From Ptychodera flava (Eukaryota > Hemichordata > Enteropneusta > Ptychoderidae), in the NCBI RefSeq assembly GCF_041260155.1, contig NC_091940.1, positions 3,320,001 through 3,384,000 of the forward strand: a stretch of 64,000 bases of DNA. The letters are read 5' to 3'. How positions within the stretch are numbered: position 1 is the first letter of the stretch; every line of letters begins with the position of its first letter. Position numbers and translations under genes: made by a program. The notes below the pieces were generated by a model. That model worked only from the letters and a program-made list of their open reading frames with translations, did no database searches and was not told where the DNA came from. This document shows, in pieces, positions 11,695-22,671 of this stretch.

Positions 11695-12070
11695 ATATAA
11701 TCTGCAAGTTGTTCATTAAAAGAGAACTCTTGTTTTGTTAGTAGAGAAATAAGCTGATTTTCAGTATTGTCGTTTGGGAAGTTGATTTTACTGAAAAAGT
11801 TCTTTCTTTGGACTTTGTATTTCTGACAGACTAATAAAAAGTGTGTTTCATCTTCAATACTGTTGGTGTTACACTGATTGCAGTATCTTTCAGTAATTGG
11901 GGTTTTTGGAACAGTGTATTTCCCTTTTATTGCTAGATCATGATTGTTAATGCGGAGTTTGGTGAGTATAGTTTCTTTTCTCACCTTGTAACTGTATTAA
12001 GTAAGGTTCTAATCTAAAATTATATTTTATTTTGGCGTACATTCTTAGTTTACTATTTTCATCAGTGATC
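11695..12070 (-). mobile_element. LINE C-terminal tail fragment
   Basis: The minus strand encodes LRINNHDLAIKGKY, RYCNQCNTNSIEDETHFLL and CQKY, the Cys-rich (CxxC...H...C) tail typical of non-LTR retrotransposon ORF2. A short LRMYAKIKYNFRLEPYLI segment lies upstream in another frame. It probably belongs to the same decayed LINE as the pieces at 14290-15345. The hairpin-ended element abuts its downstream end. Confidence 0.7.
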
Positions 12071-12094
12071 AAATTTTTTCCAGAAGACGTCATA

Positions 12095-12240
12095 CCGTAA
12101 AAACCCGATCAATCCGACCACCCTATTAATTCGACCACCCAATTTTTTCACGAAACATAATTTTATTTGGCCCCTTTCAATTCGACCACGACGGAAACTG
12201 GGACTTTCTCAATCCCTATTAATTCGACCGAATTACATAC
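12095..12240 (+). mobile_element. Diverged pogo/Tigger-type terminal sequence
   Basis: Following TA, CCGTAAAAACCCGATCAATC and repeated AATTCGACCACC match the left end of the MITEs at 9102, 10421 and 63203 over about 140 bases. No clear partner end is visible; a weak candidate near 14205 (GGGTCGTTACAG) is not flanked by TA. It breaks the LINE between its tail and RT pieces. Confidence 0.4.
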
Positions 12241-12689
12241 CCTTCAAAAACTTCCTTCAGTCGGTGAATGAACGATATTTCAAGACATCGAAAACCACCT
12301 TACGAATACGATGAACCACGGGTCAGACAAAAAGGCAGAAATGAGAACTACAAAGGGCTTTGTAAACGGCTTTCAGATTGGTTTCATTGGGTCACATGAT
12401 TATTTTCGCTGAGTGGGAAACCTCAGTGATTTTAGTGAGCTGGATCTCAGTCGCCGCTTTCGAAATATGCGTGAAGTTTCAGCGTGTGTGAAGTACCAAC
12501 CCTCTAGTCTCTGGTTTTGTAACTATTTTCTCACCTTAATATCGAAGAAAGTCAGAATAAATTACCTACTTTCTCCCTTTCTCATTGTCTTTTCCGAATT
12601 CTTACCATCCCGTGTCGATTGAAATTTACAGACTCTTTCTGTGTGTGAATCAATATCCCTTCCTAATTTGACAGATATTATGTTCTAAA

Positions 12690-13700
12690 CCACATGTTGC
12701 TTGTTCCTAAAACACATAGACAGATGTGCCCTTGCACTAAAAGTACGAGTTTGCGAAATCTTTTGCGAACGCTGAAAAAATTGCTGAGGAAAAATCGATG
12801 TTACATGTCGGTAAATACGGCCGACGCCGCCGCGCCGTGCGTTCTTACCGACTGGGAACAGACTAATATTTTCAAACGCAAATGGGGACAGTGTCAAGGA
12901 AAGAGAAAGACGACGACTTATTTTTTCAAGCTGAAGAAAATGCTCTTTCTGGTTGTTTTAATGACTCAATCGAATATTTTTGTTCCCAATTAATAAATCA
13001 TAGACAATTCGAATTCTCGGTTTATGGCAATTTTTGTCGACCGATAAAAGTCTTTTTATCTTCAATATTCCATTCTAATTTCACCTATATAATATCCTAA
13101 CCTCCTGTGACTTTCCTTCTAAACATTGATTTGCCTTGTGCACCAAAGAGATGCTGTATTTTATGCCAAACGATGAAAAAATAGCTGAAGAAATAACCAT
13201 GTATCAGTCAGTACGGCAGGCGAAACCCGGACGGCCATACCGATTGGGGACAGAGCAGAGTAGATCGAAACGCAAACGGGGTGTTATTATAGGAAAGGCG
13301 GTGACTTATTTTAAAGCTGAATAAATGCTGTCTCTGGTTGTGTAAGTCTGTCGATCGAAATATATATTTTGTTCCCAGTTGATTAATCATTGGGGGATGG
13401 CAGTCTCGATCTCCCCTTTATGGTTCGATATTTACTGACTCGTTCCTTCTCATTTTTGTCAATCGATGAAAGCATTTTCGTCTTCCATATTCAATCTTAC
13501 ATTGACCGATGTTATATCCTGACCTATAGTGTCATTAGTTTTGACCAACGTACAAAGACGTTGCCCATGCGCCCGGTTGACGAGATATTTTGCAAAACGG
13601 TGAAGAAATATTTGAACACGTACGGCCATACTGTATGCATGGGGGCCCGGGAGACATCGATGTCAGTCTTTCCGGACTGTTTACATGTAGCTTAGGGGAT
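12690..13700. repeat. Tandem repeat, about 400-425-bp period, about 2.5 units
   Basis: Matching landmarks (gaaaaaattgctgagg, gaaaaaatagctgaag, gaagaaatatttgaac) lie near 12775, 13176 and 13602. Other shared words are aagctgaa.aaatgctctctggttgt, tgttcccagttaataaatcat and a gtcgatcgataaaag..tttt.tcttcaatattc block. Units are perhaps 70-75 percent alike by eye. Frames inside are short and do not agree between units, so I do not call it coding. Confidence 0.6.
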
Positions 13701-14289
13701 ATCAAAGGAGATGAATCAGTTAGTTGAATAAAACATAACTTTTCGGACATATTTTATGTCAATTTTGTCAATGTCGGACTTTTGATTCGATTAAGAAACC
13801 AGAATCACCTACAGAGATGTCTGACGCACAATGCGGAATAGTTTGTTGTGCTACTGTCGGTCTCAGTCGTGGTGTCTCTCCCATAAAATTTCGAAGCTAT
13901 AGGTCTACACTTGTCGTTTCGATTCACAGGTAGCGGTACACCGATGACCAGATATTGTATGTTCTTACATATATAAAAATAGTCCAAGCAATTTTACGAC
14001 ACTGCACTCTTTGCCATCGTGTCTCCCAGTGGACGTCCTTGAACCTATGGACTGTGACCATTGTGTTACTGCGCCCATTAGAGTGTAAACGCCTGCTCGT
14101 TCCCAGCAGAGTACTTTTTTAAGTTCTGTACATCCATGTACACTGTGTATTTATGCCCTAAATCCATTTAATTCAATTATGGAAAGGTATTAGTAAAGAA
14201 TAAAGGGTCGTTACAGTTGCTAAATTGAGAGAAAAACGGCACGTTTTTCCACATACTTTTACAGTTCTGTGCTTTCCGTCCCCGTTACT

Positions 14290-14830
14290 CGGTAATTGTT
14301 GTTAAATTTGTTTTCATTAATTCAGTTATAACTTTATGGTGTTTAAGTGATGGAGTTTTATCAAGGAGAAAGTCCATTCCATTTTTGTTAATTAAAGCAC
14401 TTAAACAGTTAAACCAGGATCTATTGTTAGTGTTGTTTACCATTTGCTCCAGAAAAGCTTCTTTAGCAAGATTACAATGTTGAAGTTACAATGTGGAAGT
14501 TGTACAATATGAAGCCAGTATTTACAATATTAAGTTTGATCTTAAGTAGGACTGTCCTAGTTCACCCCTCACAGCGGCATTACAAGCTTGTCTATTACAC
14601 TGTAAAATGTTCTTACAAAATTTGGTTTTTCAATTGCTGATTTATCCCACTCTTGTAATCCATGAAATCTTGTCCCCAAATCTCTGAGCCATACAGTAAA
14701 ACAGATTTAATGAAAACATTGAATAAATGTAGGGGAAATTTTATCTTTCTGTTGTGCAATAAAACCCTTTTTAAACTATACAAAGATTTTGCTGCTTTTT
14801 TGCAGTTGTGTGTTTAAAGCATGAAGTGAT
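14290..14830 (-). mobile_element. LINE reverse-transcriptase C-terminal fragment
   Basis: The minus strand has KKAAKSLYSLKRVL and HLFNVFIKSVLLYGSEIWG, the RT thumb-adjacent motif of non-LTR elements, then CNRQACNAAVRGELG and NLAKEAFLEQMVNNTN. Frames change at least twice. The catalytic RT core is missing: the SGNH-like part directly precedes it, so the copy has a large internal deletion. Confidence 0.65.
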
Positions 14831-15345
14831 CATTGAATAATGAATTACTTTGTCTTGGAATGACTGATGAGATAAAAACTGTTGACTTTGGGAATTTATC
14901 TAATGTTACCTGAACCAACTCAGAATATTTGTGTACACATTCCCCTACTGAGGAATACATTATCAATATCATTCGTACCAGCATGAATAATATTGTCATT
15001 CATGCTGGTACGAATGACAATATTATTTATGTTGGAAGCTGACACAGATTGAATATAACTTGTGATTTGAGGAATATTACTTCCTCTAAGAGTTCTCACA
15101 TGAGTATTTCTGTACACCCTGGAAGGATTGATATCCTTCAGCATAGAGTCACCACAATGAGTGTATGAGTCTTTCTTACAAACTTTACCCTGGTGTTTTC
15201 CACGGTTGTTCTTGAGATGATTCATCTTCCCTTGCAAACAAGTCTGCCAAATTAGGATTAGATTGAAAATTGTATTGGTTGGAATTGAGATTACGGCTGC
15301 AAAAAGTGGAGTTGCGTTGAACATGAAAGTTTTGATCGGCAACAT
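14800..15345 (-). mobile_element. LINE SGNH/GDSL esterase-like domain fragment
   Basis: The minus strand has HCGDSMLKDINPSRVYR (block I GDS), LRGSNIPQITSYIQSV, a NNIVI...HAGTNDI block and SELVQVTLDKFPKSTVFISS. This is the SGNH hydrolase-like domain carried by CR1/L2-group and related LINEs. The HAGTNDI block is interrupted by a 27-base insertion that is an inverted copy of neighbouring bases. Confidence 0.65.
14962..15006. repeat. Local inverted duplication inside the LINE
   Basis: ATTCGTACCAGCATGAAT is followed within a few bases by ATTCATGCTGGTACGAAT, giving a near-perfect small foldback. Removing about 27 bases restores the expected NNIVIHAGTNDI block of this LINE, so the foldback arose inside the element. 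Confidence 0.7.
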
Positions 15346-15349
15346 GGAA

Positions 15350-16580
15350 TGAGTCAGCTGGCGTCATCGGGTTCCGAGGCGATGACCCTGATCCGAGCGC
15401 GACAACATAGTAAATACTAAAAGGAAGGCGAAGGGCAAAGAAGGTCGAACAGAATACCTATAATTCGTGTAGAGGTGAAACACAGTATTCTGTGTTTGTA
15501 ACGAGGTTAAGGACAATATTCTCAGCGAAGGATATTACCAACCTATTCTGTAACGAAAATATCTGTCTGTGGACTGTGGTACGTCCATGGTAAAGGATGG
15601 AATAGTTGAATGAAAATGGTACAATCGTACTTTATTCGTCTGTAGCTGCTGTTATACTACTGCCACTTTCCTCGCCAATTTACTGCTTTTACTGGATTAT
15701 GTTGTCTGTACATGTGTCCTCACTAAAATACCAAGGTAGTTACAAATTTGACGATTCCTGGCAAAAGACATAAAGGGTCAGGCGAATCCGGCGGCAAACA
15801 CTTTTGGATTCATATTAACGCTTTAGGTCAAGGAGATCAAAGTCAGAGTTATTCACAGTTCCGTGACTGTGAATGGTACGTCATGGGGAACCTTGAAAAG
15901 GAAACTACGTCACGTATGTTTAGCTGAAAAAGCAACTCCAATTTCAATAGTCTCATTTGGTCTGAGGGAGCCGTCATTATTTACGGCCTGGGGGTCGGAG
16001 GAATGTGAGGGGGTCACTCAAAAAATTGGAAACTTCAAGGGGGTTGCTCAATTTTTTGGGCGAAATAAATTGAAATACCTCTCGGATTGCACCGTTGCAC
16101 ACATCAATATCTCAAAATTTTCCATGCTGAATGATGAATTTAAGTAACCCCTCTCTCTAACACAGAAATTTTGACTGAACCCCCCCCCCCCCCCCAGCAA
16201 CTTGGAAAAGTTTAACATTAGTACATGTACTTGTGTAATGTACCGATACAGCAATAGTCTTTAAGACCTTTCAAATCCTGGTTTACTCTGCTAGATTATC
16301 ATCAGTTGTCTCATGACACTTGAAAACGACGAAACCAACAAAATGAAGATATGAAAGTTCACCCTGTCACCAGTATCTAACCATAAAGTATGGTTTAATT
16401 TGAATGAGTATGGTTAATATCAAAATGGTTATTGAACTTAAGTCACTTAAAATACATATTTCTGTAATAAAGGGTGACTTCACAGCAGTGCAGTTTGTCC
16501 TAGATCCTGTGCACTAGTATTTGTATCTGCTGCGAGGATTTTATTCATTTACGGTATCAAAACTTGTTTCTGCAATATTG
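15350..16580. other. Stretch without a supported gene
   Basis: It holds a run of 16 C at 16180-16195. The block gagggagccgtcattatttac... at 15960-16150 has the look of a dispersed repeat. The open frame across 15863-16147 has no recognisable domain. Confidence 0.4.
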
Positions 16581-16584
16581 TGTT

Positions 16585-17032
16585 CACTAGTACAGAAATT
16601 TTGCGAGAAATGGACACTTTCTCGCTGTATTGCGAGAAGTAAGCGAGAAAACATACTTTCTTGAAATCAAGCTGCGAGAACTGTGCTTTCTCACATGCAT
16701 CTGCGAGAAATTGAATTCTCGCAATCAATCAGCGAGAACTATGTTTTCTCGCTCTGCATCTGCGAGAAATTTGAAATTTTTGTGAAATGCTTACACAGAA
16801 GAATACAATTTCTCGCTTTGCAAAGCAAAAAAAATTTCTCGCTGACTGATTGCGATAATTCAGTTTCTCGCAGATGCTGAGCGAGAAAACACAGTTCTCG
16901 CCAGCTGATTGCGAGAAAGTTAAATTCTCGCTAGGTTATAGCGAGAAAGTTATGTATTCTCGCTTACTTCTCGCAAAAAAAGCGAGAAAGTGTCCATTTC
17001 TCGCAAATTTCTCGCAAATTTCTGTACTAGTG
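16585..17032. mobile_element. CACTA-like foldback element packed with GCGAGAA motifs
   Basis: The ends are CACTAGTACAGAAATTT and its inverse AAATTTCTGTACTAGTG, flanked by a 3-base duplication GTT (16582-16584 and 17033-17035). CACTA ends with a 3-base duplication are the EnSpm/CACTA signature. The 448-base body is an imperfect palindrome in which GCGAGAA or TTCTCGC occurs about two dozen times in both orientations, often at 20-30-base spacing. CACTA elements are known for repeated subterminal transposase-binding motifs, and this copy seems to consist of little else. It has no transposase. Confidence 0.75.
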
Positions 17033-17423
17033 GTTCATCAAGTGATTGCCAAAATGTGTGTCAAAGAGGACAAAGAAAATAAAGAAGACAAAGCAAACAA
17101 AAATTGAATGTAGAGATTAAATTTACACTTGTTGAAATGAACATGTTAGTGTCAAAAATATGCAAATGACGTAAAAAAGGGCATAATCTGTAAATTAGTA
17201 TACTTCTATAACCACAGGCCAGATTTGGTTGAAACTTAGTATGCAGATTACATAAGGTGATTTCAATTAGATTTGTTCAAATGTAGTGGAATTTTCATAC
17301 ATTTGTATTTTTGGTCTTATTTTCGAAGGATGAAGGATTACAGTGTTTTCTCTGTATGTTCGTTGAAAAGGGGCATTTCTATGGAAGACCGGTCACGACA
17401 TGCGACATGCGAGTTTTTTTTAA

Positions 17424-18531
17424 CACTTTCACTGCGTAATTAATTTTTATACGTGCATTCCTGTGCGTAGTTTTCTATGGAAATACGGCCTTATAAATAT
17501 TGATTTACATGCATAAGCTGTATCTTTGTAATTGTTACAGTATTCGGGACAATTTTTCAGTGAGTATTGCAATATGACAGAGCGTCATAAAAATGAACAA
17601 AATGTCATGTGACACACCTAGAAGGTCACGTGATCATGGTGGCCATATTGGATTTTACACAAAAAAAATCAAAAATGTTGCATTTTTTGTTATTTCAATA
17701 TATAAATGTATTTTTTTCAGTGCAACACTTTAAAAATTACTACTTACATTTTATTAACTCAGATTCAGTGGGGGGAACACATACTCTAAAAGATTTCCAC
17801 ATAAATGAGGTTAATATGCATATTTATACAAGTTCATCTTCGAACAACAGGTATATCTGACATTCAAAAGAGAGCTATATTATATATAGCTTATATACTG
17901 GTAGATAGTCCGATGTGTAATTGTCATTGATGATTGATATCGTACAACATCCACAGGATACACCATCAACGTTTGTGACGTCGTTCACAGACCTTTTGTT
18001 GCACTTTTCTCTCAGCATGCTCAGCTGGCCTACCTTCCTGTCTTGCTTGCAATGTCTGTCTTTGCTCAACTGGTTTGGGAACATATTCAAGTTCGATAAT
18101 AAAGTTGTAATTTGAAATTTGACTTCCGCTATCTCCGTCGAGTTCAGTTTCACGATCTCTGACAATTCCACTATCACTGTCTAGAAAAAACATGCTAAAG
18201 GGCTTAGTCGGTGTTAAACTGTGCCCGCGTCGCCATTTTTAAATATCTCCTGACAGAAAAACAACAACTGATCACTCGATCGTTACAAATTACGGCGGAG
18301 AAATGAGCGAGTATGGCGGCATTTGTTTACAAATTTGGCGCGCATGCTCCTTTAGGTTTGACCTCTACCTCGTACGCTTAGCTAGGCTTGAGGAAATAGT
18401 CAACAAACATGATTTAGATCAGACAAAGCCAACGTATATCGAACGCATATAAACGCGTACGTTCTTGGCGCGTTTACGCGCCTCCCGCAGTCTGGACGTT
18501 GGCGCAGAATGCGCCCTCCGCGGTGAAAGTG
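17424..18531 (-). mobile_element. piggyBac-like element nested in the TIR element
   Basis: TTAA (17420-17423 and 18532-18535) flanks inverted ends CACTTTCACTGCG and CGCGGTGAAAGTG. The flanking host repeat reads tgcgag-TTAA-actgcgac, and an unoccupied unit with agttcTTAActgcgac lies just to the right. It is too short (1.1 kb) for a full transposase. Confidence 0.7.
17966..18193 (-). pseudogene. Possible piggyBac transposase N-terminus remnant
   Basis: A 75-residue frame from an ATG at 18193 begins MFFLDSDSGIVRDRETELDG. The acidic, serine-rich start resembles the disordered N-terminus of piggyBac-type transposases, and it sits inside a TTAA-bounded element. No catalytic domain follows. The similarity is compositional, so confidence is low. 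Confidence 0.3.
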
Positions 18532-18785
18532 TTAAACTGCGACATGCGAGTTCTTAGACTGCGACGTGCGAGTTCTTAACTGCGACGTGCGAGTTGCAAA
18601 ACTAATATGACGTTTGCATACATGTCATTTCGTTCTCCTCCTAACGATGGATTACAGAGGTAGAGACGAGCTTATTGCTGCATACTTCTACAATGGATAC
18701 ATCCTGGAGAAATAGCGGCCACATTAGGACTCCGACATGTATGGAAGACCGGTCAAGACCTGCGACATACGACCTGCGTCTTTAA

Positions 18786-18985
18786 CTGTGATCTGCGACC
18801 TAACCCTAACCCTAACCCTAACCCCTAACGCTAACTAACCCTAAGTTATGCCGTTACAATTTTTCTGTCCCTTGGCCTAACCTCCAGGGTTGAGAGCGAA
18901 GTAAGGCTTTTTACGAGAGAAAACCTAACCCCTAACCCTAACCCTAACCCCTACCCTAACCCTAACCCTAACCCCTAACCCTAAC
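18786..18985. repeat. Interstitial telomeric (CCCTAA)n arrays
   Basis: Two short arrays of CCCTAA and CCCCTAA units (about 18790-18845 and 18925-18985) flank a unique spacer of about 80 bases. They lie between the inverted ends of the TIR element, so they are part of it and do not mark a chromosome end. TTAGGG is the ancestral animal telomere repeat. Confidence 0.9.
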
Positions 18986-19049
18986 CGCAGATCGCAGTTT
19001 TAAAAACTCGCATGTCGCATGTCGTGACCGGTCTTCCATACATTTCTGC

Positions 19050-20040
19050 CCTATTCAACAAAATTAGGGTGCAGACTTGACATTGCAGAGGGCCAGGCCT
19101 ACCATAGAAATTATGTGTTAAGCCTCAGAAACATACAGTGAAGCTACCAAAACTTGCAAGTCTAACATCCAAACTGTATAGCGTAGCCTCCGAGACCTTA
19201 AAGTGAAGCACAAATCTATATAGTTGAGCCTCCGAAAATTGCAAGTGTAACATTAATTTCTTTCCTTGACCACTTGTAGCGCTCTTCATCCATTTTCGTC
19301 GCCGACGCAGGTACGCGATTTACGCTATTTTTACCACATTAGAAACGTTTTTTATTTACAAAACTGCTATCAACGAACAACTACGAAGACTAAGGAGTAT
19401 TGACGAAAGTTTTAAGTCAGAATTTAAGGTAGTTCTTTCAGAGTACTTAGTTAACATTTCAGTAGCAGCCGGGGGTGATTGGTATAGCCTGTGACGAGTG
19501 TACTCCACAGACTTTACATGGAACAGGCGTGTGTTTCCATCAAATTTGACAAGAAAAAATAGTTTACACAGCTTCTATTCTGAACAATGTATTGTTGTTT
19601 TGACATCAGCTTTGCCTAAAGGCCCTGACGCACAGTCATTTTAGGTTTACACAGGCAATGGCCGCTCTATAGAAGAGTATATGCCCCAACCACGAGCGAC
19701 TGCCCCCTGAAGTTTTAATGCACATATACAACAAAGTTAAAATCATTTACATGTAAATAATCGTTGACAGTAAACAGGAATGTTTTGCTGTAAACTGTGA
19801 CAAAAACTATCCACAAATTGTTGCAATACTTCAATGCTAAAATGCAATAAAATAGGAAGTCACATGAAATAATTTTTATATGATTCCAGCAGCTTATTTT
19901 CACATAAGAAGGTACAAATGTATCATCACAAATTCATTGATAATTATGATGGTAGAGGCAACCATAAATTAAATTTAAATTTAAAAAAATAGAACCTTTC
20001 AGTAAGTAACTGTGCCCCTTGAAAATGTGGAATAAACCTT
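19050..20040. other. Stretch without a supported gene
   Basis: A loose repetition of gcctccgaaa/acttgcaagt/gtgaagc occurs at 19110-19260. Nothing else is recognised. Confidence 0.35.
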
Positions 20041-20049
20041 GTCATCACT

Positions 20050-20680
20050 TTCTGCAAACTTTTTCTTGACCATTTCTTTGTATGATGCTTCAGTGAATCC
20101 GCATTATCTGTGTTTTGTTGTCTGTTCTAATATGTTATTTGAAGTCACTTTTTCTCTTAAATTTAGCCTCACAAGTAGTACATCGGTGAGGTCTATAGTT
20201 GGAGTGGACGCTAAGATGGGATTTATAGATTTTCTGTAGATCAAAGCTCTTGCCATATTTGGTACGGGTAATAAGCTTTCCAGTGTGTAGTGACCTGCAG
20301 TTTTGTTGCACACCAAACTTAAACTTCCCCACGAGTCACAACCGTGGCTTTCAAGTTTATGTGTTGCCTCATGTTATTCAATATCTTGATAGGAGTTTGT
20401 TGAAAGCTAACATAGTTTACAGATTCAAATTCACCTTTGTAGTGTTTGATTAATGTTCACAAAGCCTCATTCACACATATAATCCTGTTTACAATATCAT
20501 CAGTTATTTGTGAAATGCATGACAGCTTAACTAGTTGTGCAGCCTGGTCAAACTGTTGTTGTCTTCTCACAAACACAACAGATTTTTCAGTGGTCTTCTT
20601 TTAGGAGCAGCTGCAACACGAACAGTATGACCACCATACTGACCAGCCTGGAAAAAAGTAAAGATTGGTGTTCAGTGAAT
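20050..20680 (-). pseudogene. C2H2 zinc-finger gene remnant
   Basis: On the minus strand a frame reads KYGKSFDLQKIYKSHLSVHS then RPHRCTTCEAKFKRKSDFK, a diverged finger lacking its first Cys pair followed by the first half of a good C2H2 finger. A stop follows the second at the point where its histidines should be. Upstream, KSVVFVRRQQQFDQAAQLVK and MRQHINLK remain open in other frames. The combination of finger spacing, missing ligands and stops points to a decayed host zinc-finger gene or processed copy. The linker between the fingers is not the usual TGEKP. Confidence 0.5.
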
Positions 20681-20756
20681 ATTTTATCTACTGGAAGCAA
20701 GGTGAGCATATCTGTGATCAGCAAATACTTTTCACATCCACTCACTCCTCAGGTTA

Positions 20757-22671
20757 ACAAGTCATCGTTGATGACACAGTCCCCGCTTGTCCATTTTGTT
20801 ATAATCTTTGGGGTCTAGGTAGCTGTGGTCTAGGTAGCTGTGGAATGACATTGATGCAACGGGTACATCAGGCCTGTGACTTGCATAATAAAGTAATCTG
20901 AGGAATGTTCAATAAATGACTCATCTCTGCCGGTAATGACCACTCAAGGAACTTTTGATTACATCACACATAACAATGCCCTTACTGCCTCCAGTGTCAT
21001 GATGGCACATACTATACACATGGTTTGGTGGAATTTTCGAAATGGTATGGGATCGGGTATGTTGTTGTAATCAGCCATTTCGGATCATATAATGAAACAA
21101 ATTAATGTGCACAAGAATGCAGCCATAGTATTTTATCTTTGTATCACGTTTGAACAAAATCAGTCTATCGAGGGACAGTGACCTATGTTTATGTTTCAAA
21201 CACATAAAAAAAATCACACCAAAATTTTAATCAAATGGCTGTCTATTGACCATATGGATCATAGCACAAAATTAGTAGACATGCATATGTATGCCATAGT
21301 ACTTTATCTTTGTTCCATGTCTCATCAACATTGGTTAAAGAATATTTGCATATGATTAAGCCTCAAAGACATGAAAAAATCCAAAAATGACCATCTGACA
21401 GCGATATTGGAAAAAATGACAATCTGGCAGCCATATTGGAACATGTCACGAAGTAAATTGACATGTATATGTATGCCATAGTGCTTGATCTTTGTGCCAA
21501 GTTTGGACAAAATGGGTGTAATGACCTTTGAATTACGATTCAAAGACATGCAAAATTCCAACAAAATGGCAGTTCTGCAGCCATATTGGATCCTATCGCA
21601 AGCTTAATTGATACATGCATATGTATGCCATTGTGCTTTGCCTTTGTGCCAAGTTTGAACCAAATCGGTTCAAGGATGTTTGAGTTATGGTTCAAAGACA
21701 TGAAAAAATCGCGAAAAAATGGCCGCCTGTTGGCCATATTGGATCATATCACGAAGTAAATTGGTGTTCATATGTAGGACATAATGTTTTGCTTTTGTGC
21801 CAAATTTGAACAGAATCGGATCAAGGATGTCTGAGTTATGGTTCAAAGACATGAAAAATCGCAACAAAATGGCCGCCTCACGCCCATATTGCATCGTATC
21901 GCAATATAATTCGACATGCATATGTAGGACATAGTGTTATGCCTTTGTGTCAAGTTTGAACAGAATCGGTTCAAGGATCTTTGAGTTATGGTTCAAAGAC
22001 ACGAAAAATCGCAAACAAAATGGCCGCCTCGTGGCCATATTGGATTGTATCACAAAATAATTTGACATGCATATGTACGCCATAGTGTTATACCTTTGTG
22101 GCAAGTTTGAACAGAATCTGTCCAAGGATGTCTGAGTTATGGTCCAAAGACATGAAAAATCGCAACAAAATGGCCGCAACGCGCCCTTATTGAAACATAT
22201 CGCGAAATAATTTGACATGGATATGAAAGCCATAGTGTTATGCCTTTGTGCCAAGTTTGAGCAGAATGTGCTCAAGGATGTCTGAGTTATGGTCCAAAGA
22301 CATGAAAAATCGCAACAAAATGGCCGCCACGCGCCCATATTGAAACATATTGCAAAATAATTTGACATGGATATGAAAGCCATAATGTTATACCTTTGTG
22401 CCAAGTTTGAGCAGAATGTGCTCAAGGATGTCTGAGTTATGGTCCAAAGACATGAAAAATCGCAATAAAATGGCCGCCTTGCGCCCATATTGGATCGTAT
22501 CATAAAATAAATCGACGTGCATCTGTAGGTCATAGTGTTATGCCTTTGTGCCAAGTTTGAACAAAATAAGTTAAGCAGTGTCTGAGAAACTGTTGATGAC
22601 GGACGGACGGACGGACACACGGACGGGACCCAATCTATAAGTCCCCGCCGGACTTCGTCCGCGGGGACTAA
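20757..22671 (+). mobile_element. Pearl/Helentron-like non-autonomous element, near complete
   Basis: The 5' end carries ATGACACAGTCCCCGCTTG. The core holds about ten tandem units of about 150 bases. Then come a (GGAC)n tract (22597-22625) and a 3' hairpin (AGTCCCCGC...GCGGGGACT, 22640-22669) whose CT runs into CTAA followed by T. AGTCCCCGC occurs near the 5' end and, inverted, in the hairpin arm, giving the subterminal inverted repeats that mark Helentron derivatives (DINE-1, pearl/CvA). It has no coding capacity: the 227-residue minus-strand frame is the repeat read as protein. Confidence 0.7.
21060..22600. repeat. About ten core units, about 150-bp period
   Basis: The word ccatagtgttatgcctttgt recurs near 21123, 21293, 21476, 21628, 21778, 21929, 22079, 22230, 22380 and 22529. 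The right-hand units have a steady 150-151-base period and are very alike; the left ones are longer (170-183) and more diverged, suggesting growth from the hairpin-proximal side. Confidence 0.85.

Larger units (their letters stand above)
17380..19040. mobile_element. TIR element carrying telomere-like repeats
   Basis: Inverted ends TATGGAAGACCGGTCACGAC (about 36 bases, identical by eye) are flanked by CATTTC (17374-17379 and 19041-19046). Inside, near both ends, are about 20-base units (ctgcgac.tgcgagttctta). A second, diverged copy of the left end lies at 18738, so the element seems to be a composite. It contains a piggyBac-like insertion and CCCTAA arrays. I cannot assign a superfamily. Confidence 0.65.

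Noticed and set aside
12694-13100. Overlapping short frames rich in Lys/Arg
   Set aside because: They lie in the roughly 400-base tandem repeat and are not kept open in the other units.
14205-14215. GGGTCGTTACAG as the partner end of the pogo-type sequence at 12095
   Set aside because: Only about 9 of 12 bases match and the flank is TT, not TA.
15863-16147. 94-residue plus-strand frame
   Set aside because: No domain or splice context, and its second half runs through sequence that looks like a dispersed repeat.
16585-17032. Regularly spaced GCGAGAA repeats as a CRISPR-like array
   Set aside because: The repeats are 7 bases, in both orientations, within a palindrome bounded by transposon ends in an animal genome.
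18786-18985. Telomeric repeats as evidence of a chromosome end or fusion point
   Set aside because: They lie inside the inverted ends and target duplication of a transposable element.
21937-22620. 227-residue minus-strand open frame
   Set aside because: It runs through the 150-base tandem units of the pearl-like element; the protein is the same phrase repeated and no frame is preserved by selection.
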